Shown piece after piece: positions 1 to 9,350 of a stretch of 64,000 nucleotides of DNA. A program made the translations under genes and the position numbers. Source of the DNA: JAEUMD01 sp036768475 (GTDB lineage: Bacteria; Pseudomonadota; Alphaproteobacteria; Rhizobiales; Hyphomicrobiaceae); the NCBI GenBank assembly GCA_036768475.1, contig DAIPMW010000009.1, forward strand, positions 62,001 to 126,000. The letters are read 5' to 3'. The notes under the pieces are model-generated. The model was not told where the DNA came from and did no database searches. It worked only from the letters and a program-made list of their open reading frames with translations. Within the stretch, counting starts at the first letter, position 1. The number at the start of each line of letters is the position of its first letter.

Positions 1-196
1 CTAAGACGCTGTATTTTATCTGTTTTGTTGGTTTCGCGCGGTGCGTAGACACCGAATCCGCGCTATCCTGTTCGGGCTGACAAAGTCCCGTGAGCTGGCG
101 GCAACCGGCGATGGATCACGACAATGAACCGCAGCAATGGAGACGATCGGCGCAACACACGCGTATGAAGATGAACATGAGAAGGAGCGAGCGCGC

Positions 197-466
197 ATGG
201 CTCGAACGGATTTTCAATCCATGCTTGACGGATACAGTCTGACGACGGCTGAGATCCTCTATCGCCTGCCCGACCATCCAGCTCTCCTGCAAAGCTACAT
301 CTGGCAGGACTACGATCTCCATCCCCGCTTCCCGCGGTTGAAGAGATTTCTCGACTTCTGGGAGACCCACCTCGAGGGTCCGCTCTACAGGGTGACGGTC
401 AACCATCGCCGTCTCATTGCACCGGCCGACATGAAAATTCTGGACGCGCAGTTCACCATCAACTGA
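197..466 (+). CDS. usg: Usg family protein
   Basis: An 89-residue protein of the alphaproteobacterial Usg family, known from a small ORF upstream of trpF in Caulobacter; its biochemical role is not established. The conserved core is clear: LTTAEILYRLPDHPALLQ followed by YIWQDYDLHPRFPRLKRFLDFW and a C-terminal segment with NHRRLIAP. I chose ATG 197 because a GAAGGAG ribosome site lies at 181-187 and family members begin near this point; an in-frame ATG at 137 would add 20 residues with no similarity. No trp gene lies within the window downstream; the next gene (DUF1285) is convergent. Confidence 0.88.
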   Translation: MARTDFQSMLDGYSLTTAEILYRLPDHPALLQSYIWQDYDLHPRFPRLKRFLDFWETHLEGPLYRVTVNHRRLIAPADMKILDAQFTIN

Positions 467-498
467 GAGAAAGGTGCGATGGATACCGGACTTCAACC

Positions 499-535
499 TG
501 CTAGAGCCTGATCTGCTCTTGTCGAGCAGCAGGAC
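499..535. other. Short hairpin between convergent genes
   Basis: The convergent gap between usg and the DUF1285 gene holds TAGAGCCTGATC followed by CTGCTC-TTGTC-GAGCAG, a 6-bp stem at 511-527. The first 12 bases equal the left end of the longer repeats at 20658 and 23344, so this may be a deletion remnant. There is no T-tract, so termination is not supported. Confidence 0.35.
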
Positions 536-583
536 AGCGGGCGTCGTCGATTCCACTCGCGCTGATTCGGGCACGAAGCGAGA

Positions 584-1252
584 TCATCCAGCGAAAAGCC
601 GATGCGGGGCGCCTTGGCCGAATGCGAAAAAGACGCCCTCGCTCCAAAGACCCACCCGCCCCGTGTCGTCCTCGGCCAGCAATTCTGCAAGATCGTAGGT
701 CAACGCACGGGTTGCGAGCGCTTCTATGCGGCCGCGAACGCGCACATACGGCTTGATCGCGCCGTCCACTGTCTGGGCGAACCGCAAGGGATGTTCGCGC
801 CCCACCCGCACGACGTCGTCGAGATTGGTCCGCATGACGAGTGTCTGTGCTCGCCCGGTGCCCGCGACATCCATCTCGACCGCCAGCAGCGGCGCATCCT
901 CGACAGCCACATCGACCTTCTCGACCGGGGTCACGAGATAATGCTTGCCGTCCGCGTCCCGCCGCAGCACTGAAGCAAACAATTTTACGAGCGAAATCCG
1001 CCGGATTGGACTGCCCCGGTAACTCCAGGTGCCATCACGCGCGATGGCCAGCCCGATGTCGCCACAGTACGGCGGGTTCCATTGCTCCACCGGCGGCAGC
1101 AATCGCCTGCCTTCGGCTGCGACGGCCGCCTCCAGACGGACGAGACCGGCAAAGCCGGCTGCAGGCGTATTTACCTTCCGGCGTGCATCCCCGCCCATAC
1201 CTTCACCCCCCGGTCGCGGCTGGCCGGTTTTGCTCGTTTCGTGAGCGTTCAT
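584..1252 (-). CDS. DUF1285 domain protein
   Basis: A 222-residue cytoplasmic protein of the DUF1285 family; no reaction is known for it. The family core starts near residue 35 (GLVRLEAAVAAEG) and includes the signature PPVEQWNPPYCGDIGLAIARDGTW, then SPIRRISLVKLFASVLRRD and the C-terminal RALTYDLAELLAEDD with WSEGVFFAFG. The start is uncertain: ATG 1252 has no strong ribosome site, and an ATG at 1198 preceded by GGGGGTGAAGG is an alternative that keeps the whole domain. It is divergent from the moxR operon at 1510, and the two share a roughly 260-bp upstream region. Confidence 0.85.
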   Translation of the reverse strand: MNAHETSKTGQPRPGGEGMGGDARRKVNTPAAGFAGLVRLEAAVAAEGRRLLPPVEQWNPPYCGDIGLAIARDGTWSYRGSPIRRISLVKLFASVLRRDADGKHYLVTPVEKVDVAVEDAPLLAVEMDVAGTGRAQTLVMRTNLDDVVRVGREHPLRFAQTVDGAIKPYVRVRGRIEALATRALTYDLAELLAEDDTGRVGLWSEGVFFAFGQGAPHRLFAG

Positions 1253-1509
1253 ATTGACTTGACCATTCTCCGGTGAGAACCGATGCGAGCCCCTGCTGCC
1301 CTAACCAGGGCCGAAGTGTGTTACGGAACGTTCACTTGACCGTGACAGTTCCTCCTAGTGTGATTCAAGGATCGCGAAATTCGTTCGGCGCCCACAGCAC
1401 AATGTAACGATTTTCGCGATTCCAACATTAGGATCACCCCGCCATCCTAATATCACCGTGATACTCCGCTGAGAGTTTCACCAATTCCGAACTGGGCTAT
1501 AGTCCGTAG

Positions 1510-2508
1510 ATGACGACATTGACACAAGCTGACGACAACATCGTCGACCGTATCGAAGCCGCCGCTGCGCAAATGCAGCAGGCTCACAAGGCCGCCGGCG
1601 CGATCATCTTCGGCCAGGACGAGGTCATCACCCGCGCGCTGATCACCATCCTCTCCGGCGGCCACGCATTGCTGATCGGTGTCCCCGGTCTCGCCAAGAC
1701 GCTGCTCGTGGAGACGCTGGGAATCGTTCTCGGACTTGACGCCACGCGCATTCAGTTCACGCCCGACCTGATGCCCTCCGATATCATCGGCGCAGAGGTA
1801 CTTGAGGACACGCCGGGACAGCGTCGCTCCTTCCGTTTCATAAAGGGTCCGATCTTCACCCAGCTCCTGATGGCCGACGAGATCAATCGTGCCAGTCCGA
1901 AGACGCAGTCAGCGCTTCTGCAGGCGATGCAGGAGCACCATGTCACGGTCGCCGGCCAGCGCCACGATGTGCCCAAGCCCTTCCATGTGCTGGCGACACA
2001 GAACCCACTCGAGCAGGAAGGCACATACCCCTTGCCGGAGGCGCAGCTCGACCGCTTCCTCTTGCAGATCGACGTCACCTATCCCGACATGGTCGCCGAG
2101 CGACGCATGCTTTACGCCACTACCGGCAGCGAAGAACGCAAGGTCGAAAATGTCATGTCCTCGGCTGAGCTCATGGCGACGCAGCGTCTCGTGCGCCAGA
2201 TTCCGGTCTCCGACAAGGTGGTCGAGGCGATCCTGACGCTGGTGCGCTCGGCGCGTCCGGGAACGGACGCCAACGAGCTGACCGACCGCTACGTTGCGTG
2301 GGGGCCCGGTCCGCGCGCCAGCCAGGCGTTGATGCTGGCCGTGCGCGCCCGCGCCCTCCTCGACGGTCGTCTGGCACCATCAGTCGATGATGTGATTGCG
2401 CTCGCCGACCCTGTATTGAAGCACCGCATGGCGTTGTCCTTCGCCGCCCGCGCCGAGGGACAAGACCTCACGAGCATTATTGCGCGGCTCTCGCAAGCGC
2501 TGGAGTAG
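1510..2508 (+). CDS. MoxR family AAA+ ATPase
   Basis: A 332-residue MoxR-type ATPase, a chaperone-like AAA+ protein that usually works with VWA-domain partners encoded beside it. Walker A is GVPGLAKT at residues 57-64, the Walker B acidic pair is in LLMADEIN near 123-124, sensor 1 is ATQNP near 163-167, and the C-terminal lid domain follows. It is first in a four-gene operon with a DUF58 protein 8 bp downstream and two large membrane proteins. The genes are co-directional and nearly contiguous, which supports one assembly at the cytoplasmic membrane. The ATG has no obvious ribosome site, but the length fits the family. Confidence 0.95.
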   Translation: MTTLTQADDNIVDRIEAAAAQMQQAHKAAGAIIFGQDEVITRALITILSGGHALLIGVPGLAKTLLVETLGIVLGLDATRIQFTPDLMPSDIIGAEVLEDTPGQRRSFRFIKGPIFTQLLMADEINRASPKTQSALLQAMQEHHVTVAGQRHDVPKPFHVLATQNPLEQEGTYPLPEAQLDRFLLQIDVTYPDMVAERRMLYATTGSEERKVENVMSSAELMATQRLVRQIPVSDKVVEAILTLVRSARPGTDANELTDRYVAWGPGPRASQALMLAVRARALLDGRLAPSVDDVIALADPVLKHRMALSFAARAEGQDLTSIIARLSQALE

Positions 2509-2516
2509 CCTGACGA

Positions 2517-3557
2517 ATGGCGGCGGCCAACACGAGCGGCAAAGGCAGCGGGATCATCGGCAGGCCCCCGACACACCATGTCGGAGCGGACGTGTTCGCT
2601 CACGAGATGGAGGCGCACCAGCTTGCCGACCGTCTTCCCGACTTGCTGATCGACGCCCAGCGCATCGCAGCCACCGTTGCGCACGGCATTCACGGCCGGC
2701 GTCGCGCCGGTCCCGGCGAGACGTTCTGGCAGTTCCGCCAGCTCCAGTCGACCGATGACGCACAGTTGATCGACTGGCGGCGCTCGGCCAGTTCCGACCA
2801 CCTTTATGTGCGCGAGCGCGAATGGGAGGCCGCCCACACGATGTGGCTGTGGCCGGATCTGTCGCCGTCGATGGCGTTCAGGAGCCACATCGCACCTGTC
2901 GCCAAGAAAGAGCGTGCCGTCGTTCTCGCGCTTGCAGCCGCAGAATTGCTCGTGCGGGGTGGCGAGCGCGTGGCCCTGCTGGGCCTGACGCAGCCGACCG
3001 CAAGCCGTCGCGCCACTGTCAAGCTCGCCGAAGCCATCGCCCAGCATGGCGACGAGCCTCCCCTTTCGACCTCGTTGCCGCCGAAGGCGCACATCTCGCG
3101 CTTCTCCGGCGCCATCCTGTTCTCCGATTTCCTCGACCCGCTGCCTGACATCAATGCGCGTCTGGAAGGACTGGCCGGCGACGGCGTCGGCGGACACATG
3201 GTGCAGATCCTCGATCCCGCCGAGGAAACACTTCCCTACGATGGCCGCACCGAGTTCCTCGCACCCGAGGGCGGTGAACGCTGGGTCGCCGACCGCGCCG
3301 AAAGCCTGCGCGACGCCTATCGCCAGCGCCTTGCAGCCCATCGTGCCGGGCTTGCCGAGATCGCTCATCGTCTGGGCTGGACCTTCCTCGTCCACCACAC
3401 GGATCGCTCCGCGTCCGAACCGCTGTTGACGCTGATCATGCGTCTGTCGTCGGGCGGCTACCGCTGGCAGGGTGCCACGGCCGCAGCGCCCGGCCCCGCC
3501 GCGTCATCCGGCACGCGCGCGCCTCTCGCAGCCGCATTGAAGGGAGGGCGCCAATGA
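2517..3557 (+). CDS. DUF58 domain protein
   Basis: A 346-residue protein of the DUF58 family, the standard partner of MoxR ATPases; DUF58 resembles a VWA fold. The family hallmark lies near residues 78-110: QLIDWRRSASSDHLYVRE, then LWPDLSPSMAF, where D-L-S-P-S keeps a DxSxS-like metal-site pattern. The C-terminal part has HRLGWTFLVHHTDRSASEPLLTLIMRLS. No membrane segments are visible, so it is probably cytoplasmic or peripheral. The stop codon overlaps the next gene's ATG (ATGA at 3554), which indicates translational coupling. The first ~20 residues are low complexity. Confidence 0.93.
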   Translation: MAAANTSGKGSGIIGRPPTHHVGADVFAHEMEAHQLADRLPDLLIDAQRIAATVAHGIHGRRRAGPGETFWQFRQLQSTDDAQLIDWRRSASSDHLYVREREWEAAHTMWLWPDLSPSMAFRSHIAPVAKKERAVVLALAAAELLVRGGERVALLGLTQPTASRRATVKLAEAIAQHGDEPPLSTSLPPKAHISRFSGAILFSDFLDPLPDINARLEGLAGDGVGGHMVQILDPAEETLPYDGRTEFLAPEGGERWVADRAESLRDAYRQRLAAHRAGLAEIAHRLGWTFLVHHTDRSASEPLLTLIMRLSSGGYRWQGATAAAPGPAASSGTRAPLAAALKGGRQ

Positions 3558-6478
3558 GCATCGGCGCTCTCGCATTCCTCAACCCCTGGCTGCTCGCGGG
3601 ACTGGTATCGCTGCCACTGATCTACTGGCTGTTGCGCACCGTGCCGCCGCGTCCCAAGCAGGTAGAGTTTCCCCCCACCCGCATCCTCGTCGGCATCGAC
3701 AATCGCGAGAAGACGCCGGCCAAGACACCCTGGTGGCTGATGCTCATCCGCCTGCTCGCGGCCGCGTTGGTGATTTTCGCGCTGGCCGAGCCAGTGCTGA
3801 ACCCGACCCGCGAGAACGTATCAAAGGGCTCCGGCCCGCTCGTCGTCCTGATCGACAATGGCTGGGCGGCGGCGGCGCACTGGTCGGAGCGCCGCGCCAT
3901 GGCAGAGCGCATGATCGATACGGCGGAAGCGCAGGGCCGCCCCGTCGTGATCGCCGCCACCGCACCGCAGGCTAAGGCGTTCAAGATGAACCTTGAGGCG
4001 CCCGCCAAGGCGCGCTCGACACTCGCAGCCCTCTCGCCGGCACCTTATGCGCCAAGCCGCGCCGCCGCCCTGGAAGCGTTGGCCAAAACGCTCGCCAGCG
4101 CTTCGCACGGCGCCAGCATCGTCTGGCTGACCGACGGCATCGCGCATGACGATGACGCGCAGGCCACGGCCGTGATGCAGCGACTGGAGGCGCTCACCAA
4201 CGCCGGCTCGTTGACGGTTATCGCCGACACCGCCGGCCAGGAACCGCTGGGCCTTGCCGCTGCATCCGGCGAAGGCGGGCGCCTTGAGGTGCGTGTGATG
4301 CGCGCGGCAGGCAGCAGCGCGCGGACCGGCCAGATCCACGCCTTCTCTGCACGCGGCGAGCGGCTGGGCGAAGCATCCTTCTCGCTTGCCTCCGACATGA
4401 CTGAGACGACTGCCGTGTTCGATATGCCGCTTGAGTTGCGCAATCAGGTGACGCGCCTCGAGATCGCATCGGAGCGCGCCGCCGGCGCCGTGGCGCTGAT
4501 CGATGCCAGCGCGCGCTGGCATCGCGTCGGCCTCGTCTCGGGCGAAAGCCAGGAGCAGTCACAGCCGTTGCTCGCGCCGCTCTATTACATCGAAAAGGCG
4601 CTCACTCCTTACGCGGAGCTGGTCGCGGCCAAGGACGCCAACCTCGCCGCCAACATCGATACAATCTTGAAGCAGAACGCCACGGTGCTGATGCTCGCCG
4701 ACATCGGCACGCTCACGGGCGATGTCGCCAAAGAGGTCGAGACCTGGATCCGCAGCGGTGGCGTTCTGGTCCGCTTCGCCGGGCCGCGCCTGGAGAAGGG
4801 CGGCGATGAGCTCATGCCCGTGCCATTACGCATCGGCGGGCGCACGTTGGGCGGCGCGCTCTCTTGGTCGACACCGCAGCAATTGGCCGCCTTCGAAGAG
4901 CACAGTCCCTTCGCCGGACTGACCATTCCCACCGACGTGACTGTCAGCCGCCAGGTGCTCGCCGATCCGGCACGCATCGGCCCCGAGGTCGAAGTGTGGG
5001 CCCGCCTTGCAGACGGCACTCCACTGGTCACGGCAAAGCGCGTCGGCGACGGCCGCATCGTTCTCTTCCACGTCACCGCCAACTCCGACTGGTCGAACCT
5101 GCCGATCTCAGGCCTGTTCGTCGACATGCTGCGCCGCATTTCCACTATGGGCCGTATCGGCAAGACGCCGCCCTCATCGGGAACGGCGGTCCTCGGCAGC
5201 AACGCGGATGCAAATGCAAACGCCACCGCCGCAGCCGCTACGGGACCAGACGTATTGCCTCCGGTACGCACACTCGACGGTTTTGGAACGCTGGTCGCTC
5301 CACCACCGACGGCCCAGGCCGTACCCGCCGCCACGTTCGCCAGGCTTTCGCCCGGGCTCGATCATCCGCCCGGCTTTTACGGAACGGAGACCAGCCCGCG
5401 TGCATTGAATGTCTTAGGGGAAAAATCGAAACTCATGCCGCTGCCGGCCCTGCCACAGGGGGCTCAAACGTCGGGCTATGAAACGAAAACCGCGCAGCCG
5501 CTGAAACCATGGCTGCTCGCCGCCGCATTGGGATTGATCTTCATCGACATTCTTGCAGTCGTTCTCCTGAGCATGGGCGGACTGGGCGCCCTGTCGCGCC
5601 GCCCCGCCCACGTTTCGGCACTCGCAGTCATCGCTTCTGCGGCCGCTATCACGCTGGCCCTGGCGATGGTCTCCGTTGCCCCCGCGCACGCGCAGGCCAC
5701 CGCCGGCAACGCTACGACCAGGGCCGACGTCGCCATCGCGCTCAATGCCACGAGCAAGGTCACTTTCGGTTATGTACTGACTGGCGATTCAGCCGCCGAT
5801 GAGACGAGCCGCATCGGGCTTACCGGTCTCTCTCGCGTGCTGGAAGCGCGTACGGCCGTCACGCCTGGCACGCCGCTTCCCGTCAACATAACCGACGATG
5901 AAATCGCGTTCTATCCGGTGCTCTACTGGCCCGTGCTCGATAAGGCCGACCCGCTGCCCGAGGCAACGCTGAACAAGATCGACGCCTACATGAAGCAGGG
6001 CGGAATGATCATATTCGATACGCGCGATTACGGCACCGGCCGCCCGACGAGCCTTCTGGGCGCGGACCGCGATACCCCGTTGCAGCGCATCTTGCACGGC
6101 CTCGACCTGCCGCGCCTGGAACCCGTACCCGAAGGCCACGTGTTGACCAAGTCCTTCTACCTCTTGCGGTCGTTTCCGGGCCGCTGGGACGGCGGCACCA
6201 TGTGGGTCGAAGCCGGTGCGCCCGAATCCGCCGAAGCAGGCCGTCAGGCCCGTCGCGCCGACGGCGTCACATCCATCGTCATCACGTCGAATGATCTGGC
6301 CTCCGCCTGGGCGCTCGACGAACGTGGCCGTCCGCTCTACCCGACGGTTCCCGGTGGCGAAGGACAGCGCGAGATGGCGTTCCGCGTCGGCATCAATCTC
6401 GTGATGCATGCCCTGACCGGCAACTACAAGGCCGATCAGGTCCATGTGCCCGCGCTCCTTGAGCGGCTCGGACAATGA
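3554..6478 (+). CDS. BatA-like N-terminus plus DUF4159 membrane protein
   Basis: A 974-residue membrane protein. Residues 1-80 form the BatA-type N-terminus: a membrane segment (FLNPWLLAGLVSLPLIYWLL), an RPKQVEFPPTRIL linker and a second membrane segment. A VWA-like region follows, but its metal site reads VVLIDNGWA rather than DxSxS, while WLTDG is kept. A middle domain resembles a class-I amidotransferase fold, two membrane segments lie near 650-720, and the C-terminal ~240 residues are DUF4159 (ATTRADVAIALNA, ending in a GYVLTGD-containing and glutamine-amidotransferase-like part). The ribosome site GGGAGGG at 3542-3548 supports this start. It probably anchors the MoxR/DUF58 complex. Confidence 0.9.
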   Translation: MSIGALAFLNPWLLAGLVSLPLIYWLLRTVPPRPKQVEFPPTRILVGIDNREKTPAKTPWWLMLIRLLAAALVIFALAEPVLNPTRENVSKGSGPLVVLIDNGWAAAAHWSERRAMAERMIDTAEAQGRPVVIAATAPQAKAFKMNLEAPAKARSTLAALSPAPYAPSRAAALEALAKTLASASHGASIVWLTDGIAHDDDAQATAVMQRLEALTNAGSLTVIADTAGQEPLGLAAASGEGGRLEVRVMRAAGSSARTGQIHAFSARGERLGEASFSLASDMTETTAVFDMPLELRNQVTRLEIASERAAGAVALIDASARWHRVGLVSGESQEQSQPLLAPLYYIEKALTPYAELVAAKDANLAANIDTILKQNATVLMLADIGTLTGDVAKEVETWIRSGGVLVRFAGPRLEKGGDELMPVPLRIGGRTLGGALSWSTPQQLAAFEEHSPFAGLTIPTDVTVSRQVLADPARIGPEVEVWARLADGTPLVTAKRVGDGRIVLFHVTANSDWSNLPISGLFVDMLRRISTMGRIGKTPPSSGTAVLGSNADANANATAAAATGPDVLPPVRTLDGFGTLVAPPPTAQAVPAATFARLSPGLDHPPGFYGTETSPRALNVLGEKSKLMPLPALPQGAQTSGYETKTAQPLKPWLLAAALGLIFIDILAVVLLSMGGLGALSRRPAHVSALAVIASAAAITLALAMVSVAPAHAQATAGNATTRADVAIALNATSKVTFGYVLTGDSAADETSRIGLTGLSRVLEARTAVTPGTPLPVNITDDEIAFYPVLYWPVLDKADPLPEATLNKIDAYMKQGGMIIFDTRDYGTGRPTSLLGADRDTPLQRILHGLDLPRLEPVPEGHVLTKSFYLLRSFPGRWDGGTMWVEAGAPESAEAGRQARRADGVTSIVITSNDLASAWALDERGRPLYPTVPGGEGQREMAFRVGINLVMHALTGNYKADQVHVPALLERLGQ

Positions 6479-6488
6479 GGGCGCGCCA

Positions 6489-8621
6489 ATGAGCAACTGG
6501 TCGATCGATTTCGCACCCTTCCTGCCCGGCCCGTTCTTCGTCGTGGCCATCGTGCTGGCGCTGGCGCTCGTTGCGCTCCTTTTGTGGCGCCGCTCGCGTG
6601 GAGCATTCCTGCGCGCACTCGCCATCGCCGCACTTCTCGCCGCGCTCGCCAATCCGACCCTGCGCGAGGAAGAGCGTGAAAGTCTAGCCAACATCGCGCT
6701 CGTCATGATCGACGAGAGCACCTCACAGACGCTCGCAGAACGGCCTGCGCAAGCTCAGGCGATCCGCGCCGACCTGGAAAAGAAACTCAAGGGGATCAAG
6801 AATCTTGAGGTGAAGTGGTTCACAGCCGCGCGCCCCGTTGATGGCGCCACCTCGGGTACCCAGCTGTTCGCGGAGCTCAACCGCGCACTCGTCAATACGC
6901 CGCCCGATCGCCTAGCGGGTGTGATCATGATCACAGATGGTCAGGTGCACGATATTCCCGCCAATGCCGCGGGCCTGGGTTTCGATGCCCCCGTACATGC
7001 GCTGCTCACTGGCGAGCCTGACGAGTTCGACCGCCGCATCGAAGTCCTGCAAGCCCCGCGTTACGGCATCGTCGGCCAGTCGCGCGAGATCGAGTTCGCC
7101 GTCCGCGAAACCGGTAAGGCCGGACGCGCCGGCCAGACCGTGAGTCTGACGATCCGGCGCGAAGGTCAGCCGGACGAAACGGTCCGGACCATGATCGGCC
7201 GCAAGACCAAGATCGACATGGCCTTCCCGCATGCCGGCCAGAACATCCTCGAGATGGAATTGGAGACCGCCGAGGGCGAACTGACACCGGCCAACAACCG
7301 TGTCGTCGTTGCCGCCGAAGGTGTGCGCGAGAACCTGCGTGTCCTCCTCGTCTCCGGCGAACCGCACGCCGGTGAGCGCACTTGGCGCAACCTGTTGAAA
7401 TCTGATGCGGCTGTCGATCTCGTCCATTTCACCATCCTGCGTCCACCCGAGAAGCAGGACGGAACGCCGATCAACCAGCTATCGCTGATCGCGTTTCCCA
7501 CCCGCGAGCTGTTCTCCGAGAAGATCCAGGATTTTGATCTGATCATCTTCGACCGCTATCAGCATCGCGGCATCCTTCAGATGATCTATTACGACAACAT
7601 CGCCCGCTACATCGAGGAGCATGGCGGCGCCTTGCTTCTAGCGGCTGGAGACGACTACGCCGGCCGCTACAGCCTCCAGCGCACACCGCTGGCGCCCGTC
7701 CTCCCGGCCGTGCCGACCGGGCGCGTCATCGAGCAGCCGTTCAAGGCCACCATCACAGCGGAAGGCCAGAAACACCCTGTCACCCGCGACCTTCCCGGCG
7801 CCGCCAACCAAGTCGCCTCCGCCGATCCCAATGCGCAGCCCTCGTGGGGCAGATGGTTTCGGCAGGTCGAGGTGAAACCCGAGCGCGGGTCAGTCATCAT
7901 GAAGGGCGCCGAAGATGCCCCCCTGTTGATCCTCGACCGCCATGGCAAAGGCCGCGTGGCGTTGCTGACGTCCGATCAGGCCTGGCTGTGGGCGCGTGGC
8001 TATGACGGCGGCGGGCCGCACACCGATCTGTTGCGCCGCTTGGCGCACTGGCTGATGAAGGAGCCCGATCTCGAGGAGGAACGCCTGTTCGCACATGCGC
8101 GAGGTCTGAAGCTGACGATCGAGCGCCGCACCATGGGCGAAACCGTCCCCCCGGTGACCGTGCGCTCGCCGCAGGGCAAAACCCACGAAGTCGCGCTGGA
8201 AAAGGTCGCCCCCGGCATCTTCCGCACGACTGAGGACGTCGAGCGCCCCGGACTGTACAAGATGACCCAGGGCGAACTGTCCGCCATCGCTCATGCGGGC
8301 GTCGAGGACGTGCGTGAGATGAGCGAGGTAACCGCCACCGACACCAAGCTTGAACCGCTTCTCAGTGCCACCGGTGGCGGAGTGTTCTGGACGCGCACTC
8401 CCAGTCTGCTTGGCAGCGGCGCTGCAAGCGATGTCAACGTGCCGCGCATCGCCATGATGTCGTCCGCACGCGTAATGGCCGGCAATGGCTGGATGGGACT
8501 GAAGGACCGCGCCGCCTATGTGACGCGCGGCGTCAAGTTGACACCGATGTTCACCGGCTTTGCCGCATTGGCTGCATTGCTCGCCTTCATGGCCCTTGCA
8601 TGGTGGCGCGAAGGACGATAG
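6489..8621 (+). CDS. VWA / amidotransferase-like membrane protein
   Basis: A 710-residue protein closing the MoxR operon, 10 bp after the previous stop. It begins with one or two membrane segments (PFFVVAIVLALALVALLLW and FLRALAIAALLAALANP). A VWA domain follows with an intact metal-site motif MIDESTS (DxSxS) and a later MITDGQ. A large middle region contains a class-I-amidotransferase-like segment (RVLLVSGEPHAGERTWRNLL to GALLLAAGDDYAG), and a C-terminal membrane helix (FTGFAALAALLAFMALAWW) ends it. The metal site is intact here and degenerate in the upstream protein, so this is the better candidate for ligand binding. An ATG at 6444 in the same frame lies inside the upstream gene; ATG 6489 is preferred. 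Confidence 0.9.
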   Translation: MSNWSIDFAPFLPGPFFVVAIVLALALVALLLWRRSRGAFLRALAIAALLAALANPTLREEERESLANIALVMIDESTSQTLAERPAQAQAIRADLEKKLKGIKNLEVKWFTAARPVDGATSGTQLFAELNRALVNTPPDRLAGVIMITDGQVHDIPANAAGLGFDAPVHALLTGEPDEFDRRIEVLQAPRYGIVGQSREIEFAVRETGKAGRAGQTVSLTIRREGQPDETVRTMIGRKTKIDMAFPHAGQNILEMELETAEGELTPANNRVVVAAEGVRENLRVLLVSGEPHAGERTWRNLLKSDAAVDLVHFTILRPPEKQDGTPINQLSLIAFPTRELFSEKIQDFDLIIFDRYQHRGILQMIYYDNIARYIEEHGGALLLAAGDDYAGRYSLQRTPLAPVLPAVPTGRVIEQPFKATITAEGQKHPVTRDLPGAANQVASADPNAQPSWGRWFRQVEVKPERGSVIMKGAEDAPLLILDRHGKGRVALLTSDQAWLWARGYDGGGPHTDLLRRLAHWLMKEPDLEEERLFAHARGLKLTIERRTMGETVPPVTVRSPQGKTHEVALEKVAPGIFRTTEDVERPGLYKMTQGELSAIAHAGVEDVREMSEVTATDTKLEPLLSATGGGVFWTRTPSLLGSGAASDVNVPRIAMMSSARVMAGNGWMGLKDRAAYVTRGVKLTPMFTGFAALAALLAFMALAWWREGR

Positions 8622-8695
8622 GCGGCGGTGGGCGTCGACCCTGATATCCCGATCACATTACTCTCTCGCAGGGCGTAACGCGCCGCCACGCGCCA

Positions 8696-8935
8696 TCAGT
8701 ACCAATCGTTGCCGCGCCTGTACTCTCGGCGTATTGTCTTGGCGCGTACTGCGGGCGCCAGCTTCCATCCGATGAATGGAGCAATCACCAGGCTCGCCAG
8801 AACCGACAGCGTGATAAGCACCCCCGCATTCGCCCGAAGTGCCGGTACCGACAGGACGATAGTGACGAATGTGCCGAACAGCACCGCGTGAATCATCATG
8901 GCGGCTAGCACGGTAATGTAAACTCGCGTGCGCAT
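8696..8935 (-). CDS. Small two-helix membrane protein
   Basis: A 79-residue protein that I do not recognise. It has two hydrophobic segments (VYITVLAAMMIHAVLFGTFV near residues 5-24 and VLITLSVLASLVIAPFIGW near 38-57) and a basic C-terminus (RAKTIRREYRRGNDWY), which suggests both ends on the cytoplasmic side. The start at 8935 is supported by GGAGG directly upstream on the minus strand; a longer frame back to 9025 has no such site. It lies convergent to the MoxR operon with a 74-bp gap. Confidence 0.7.
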   Translation of the reverse strand: MRTRVYITVLAAMMIHAVLFGTFVTIVLSVPALRANAGVLITLSVLASLVIAPFIGWKLAPAVRAKTIRREYRRGNDWY

Positions 8936-9350
8936 GGGAGCCTCCAGGTTTTGGAATGCCCGAAATGTATGCGTCTTGTGGAAAAAACGCCTCATCGCCG
9001 AACCCGGTTCCCGATCTCCACACAAACCGTGCGTCGGTCACCGCAATTGGGCATCCCGCAACGGAGCAAATCATTGTCCGCACCGAGGCGTGCATCCCAA
9101 CTGCAGCAACGCACTTTTTCAGCAGAAAAATGCTCTATGGCAGACCGCGCATCTGATTGCCTGAGATGGAAGCTCGAGCACTCGCCAAGTTGCATAGCCA
9201 TGACTATTGCCGAATCCTGTTGAAAGCCGCGATATTCCTTCAACCGTGTTTGCGCCGCCCCCGCGACTCGCAGGACCGTCCATCGAGCGTCACGCCATGT
9301 GCCTCCTCGGCGCTGCCGCCTGTCGCGCCATTCCCAGCGGAGCAGCAGCC
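8936..9350. other. Gap with no gene recognised
   Basis: This gap lies between divergent genes and should carry both promoters. Several short frames cross it, but none has a ribosome site combined with a protein-like composition. Confidence 0.5.
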
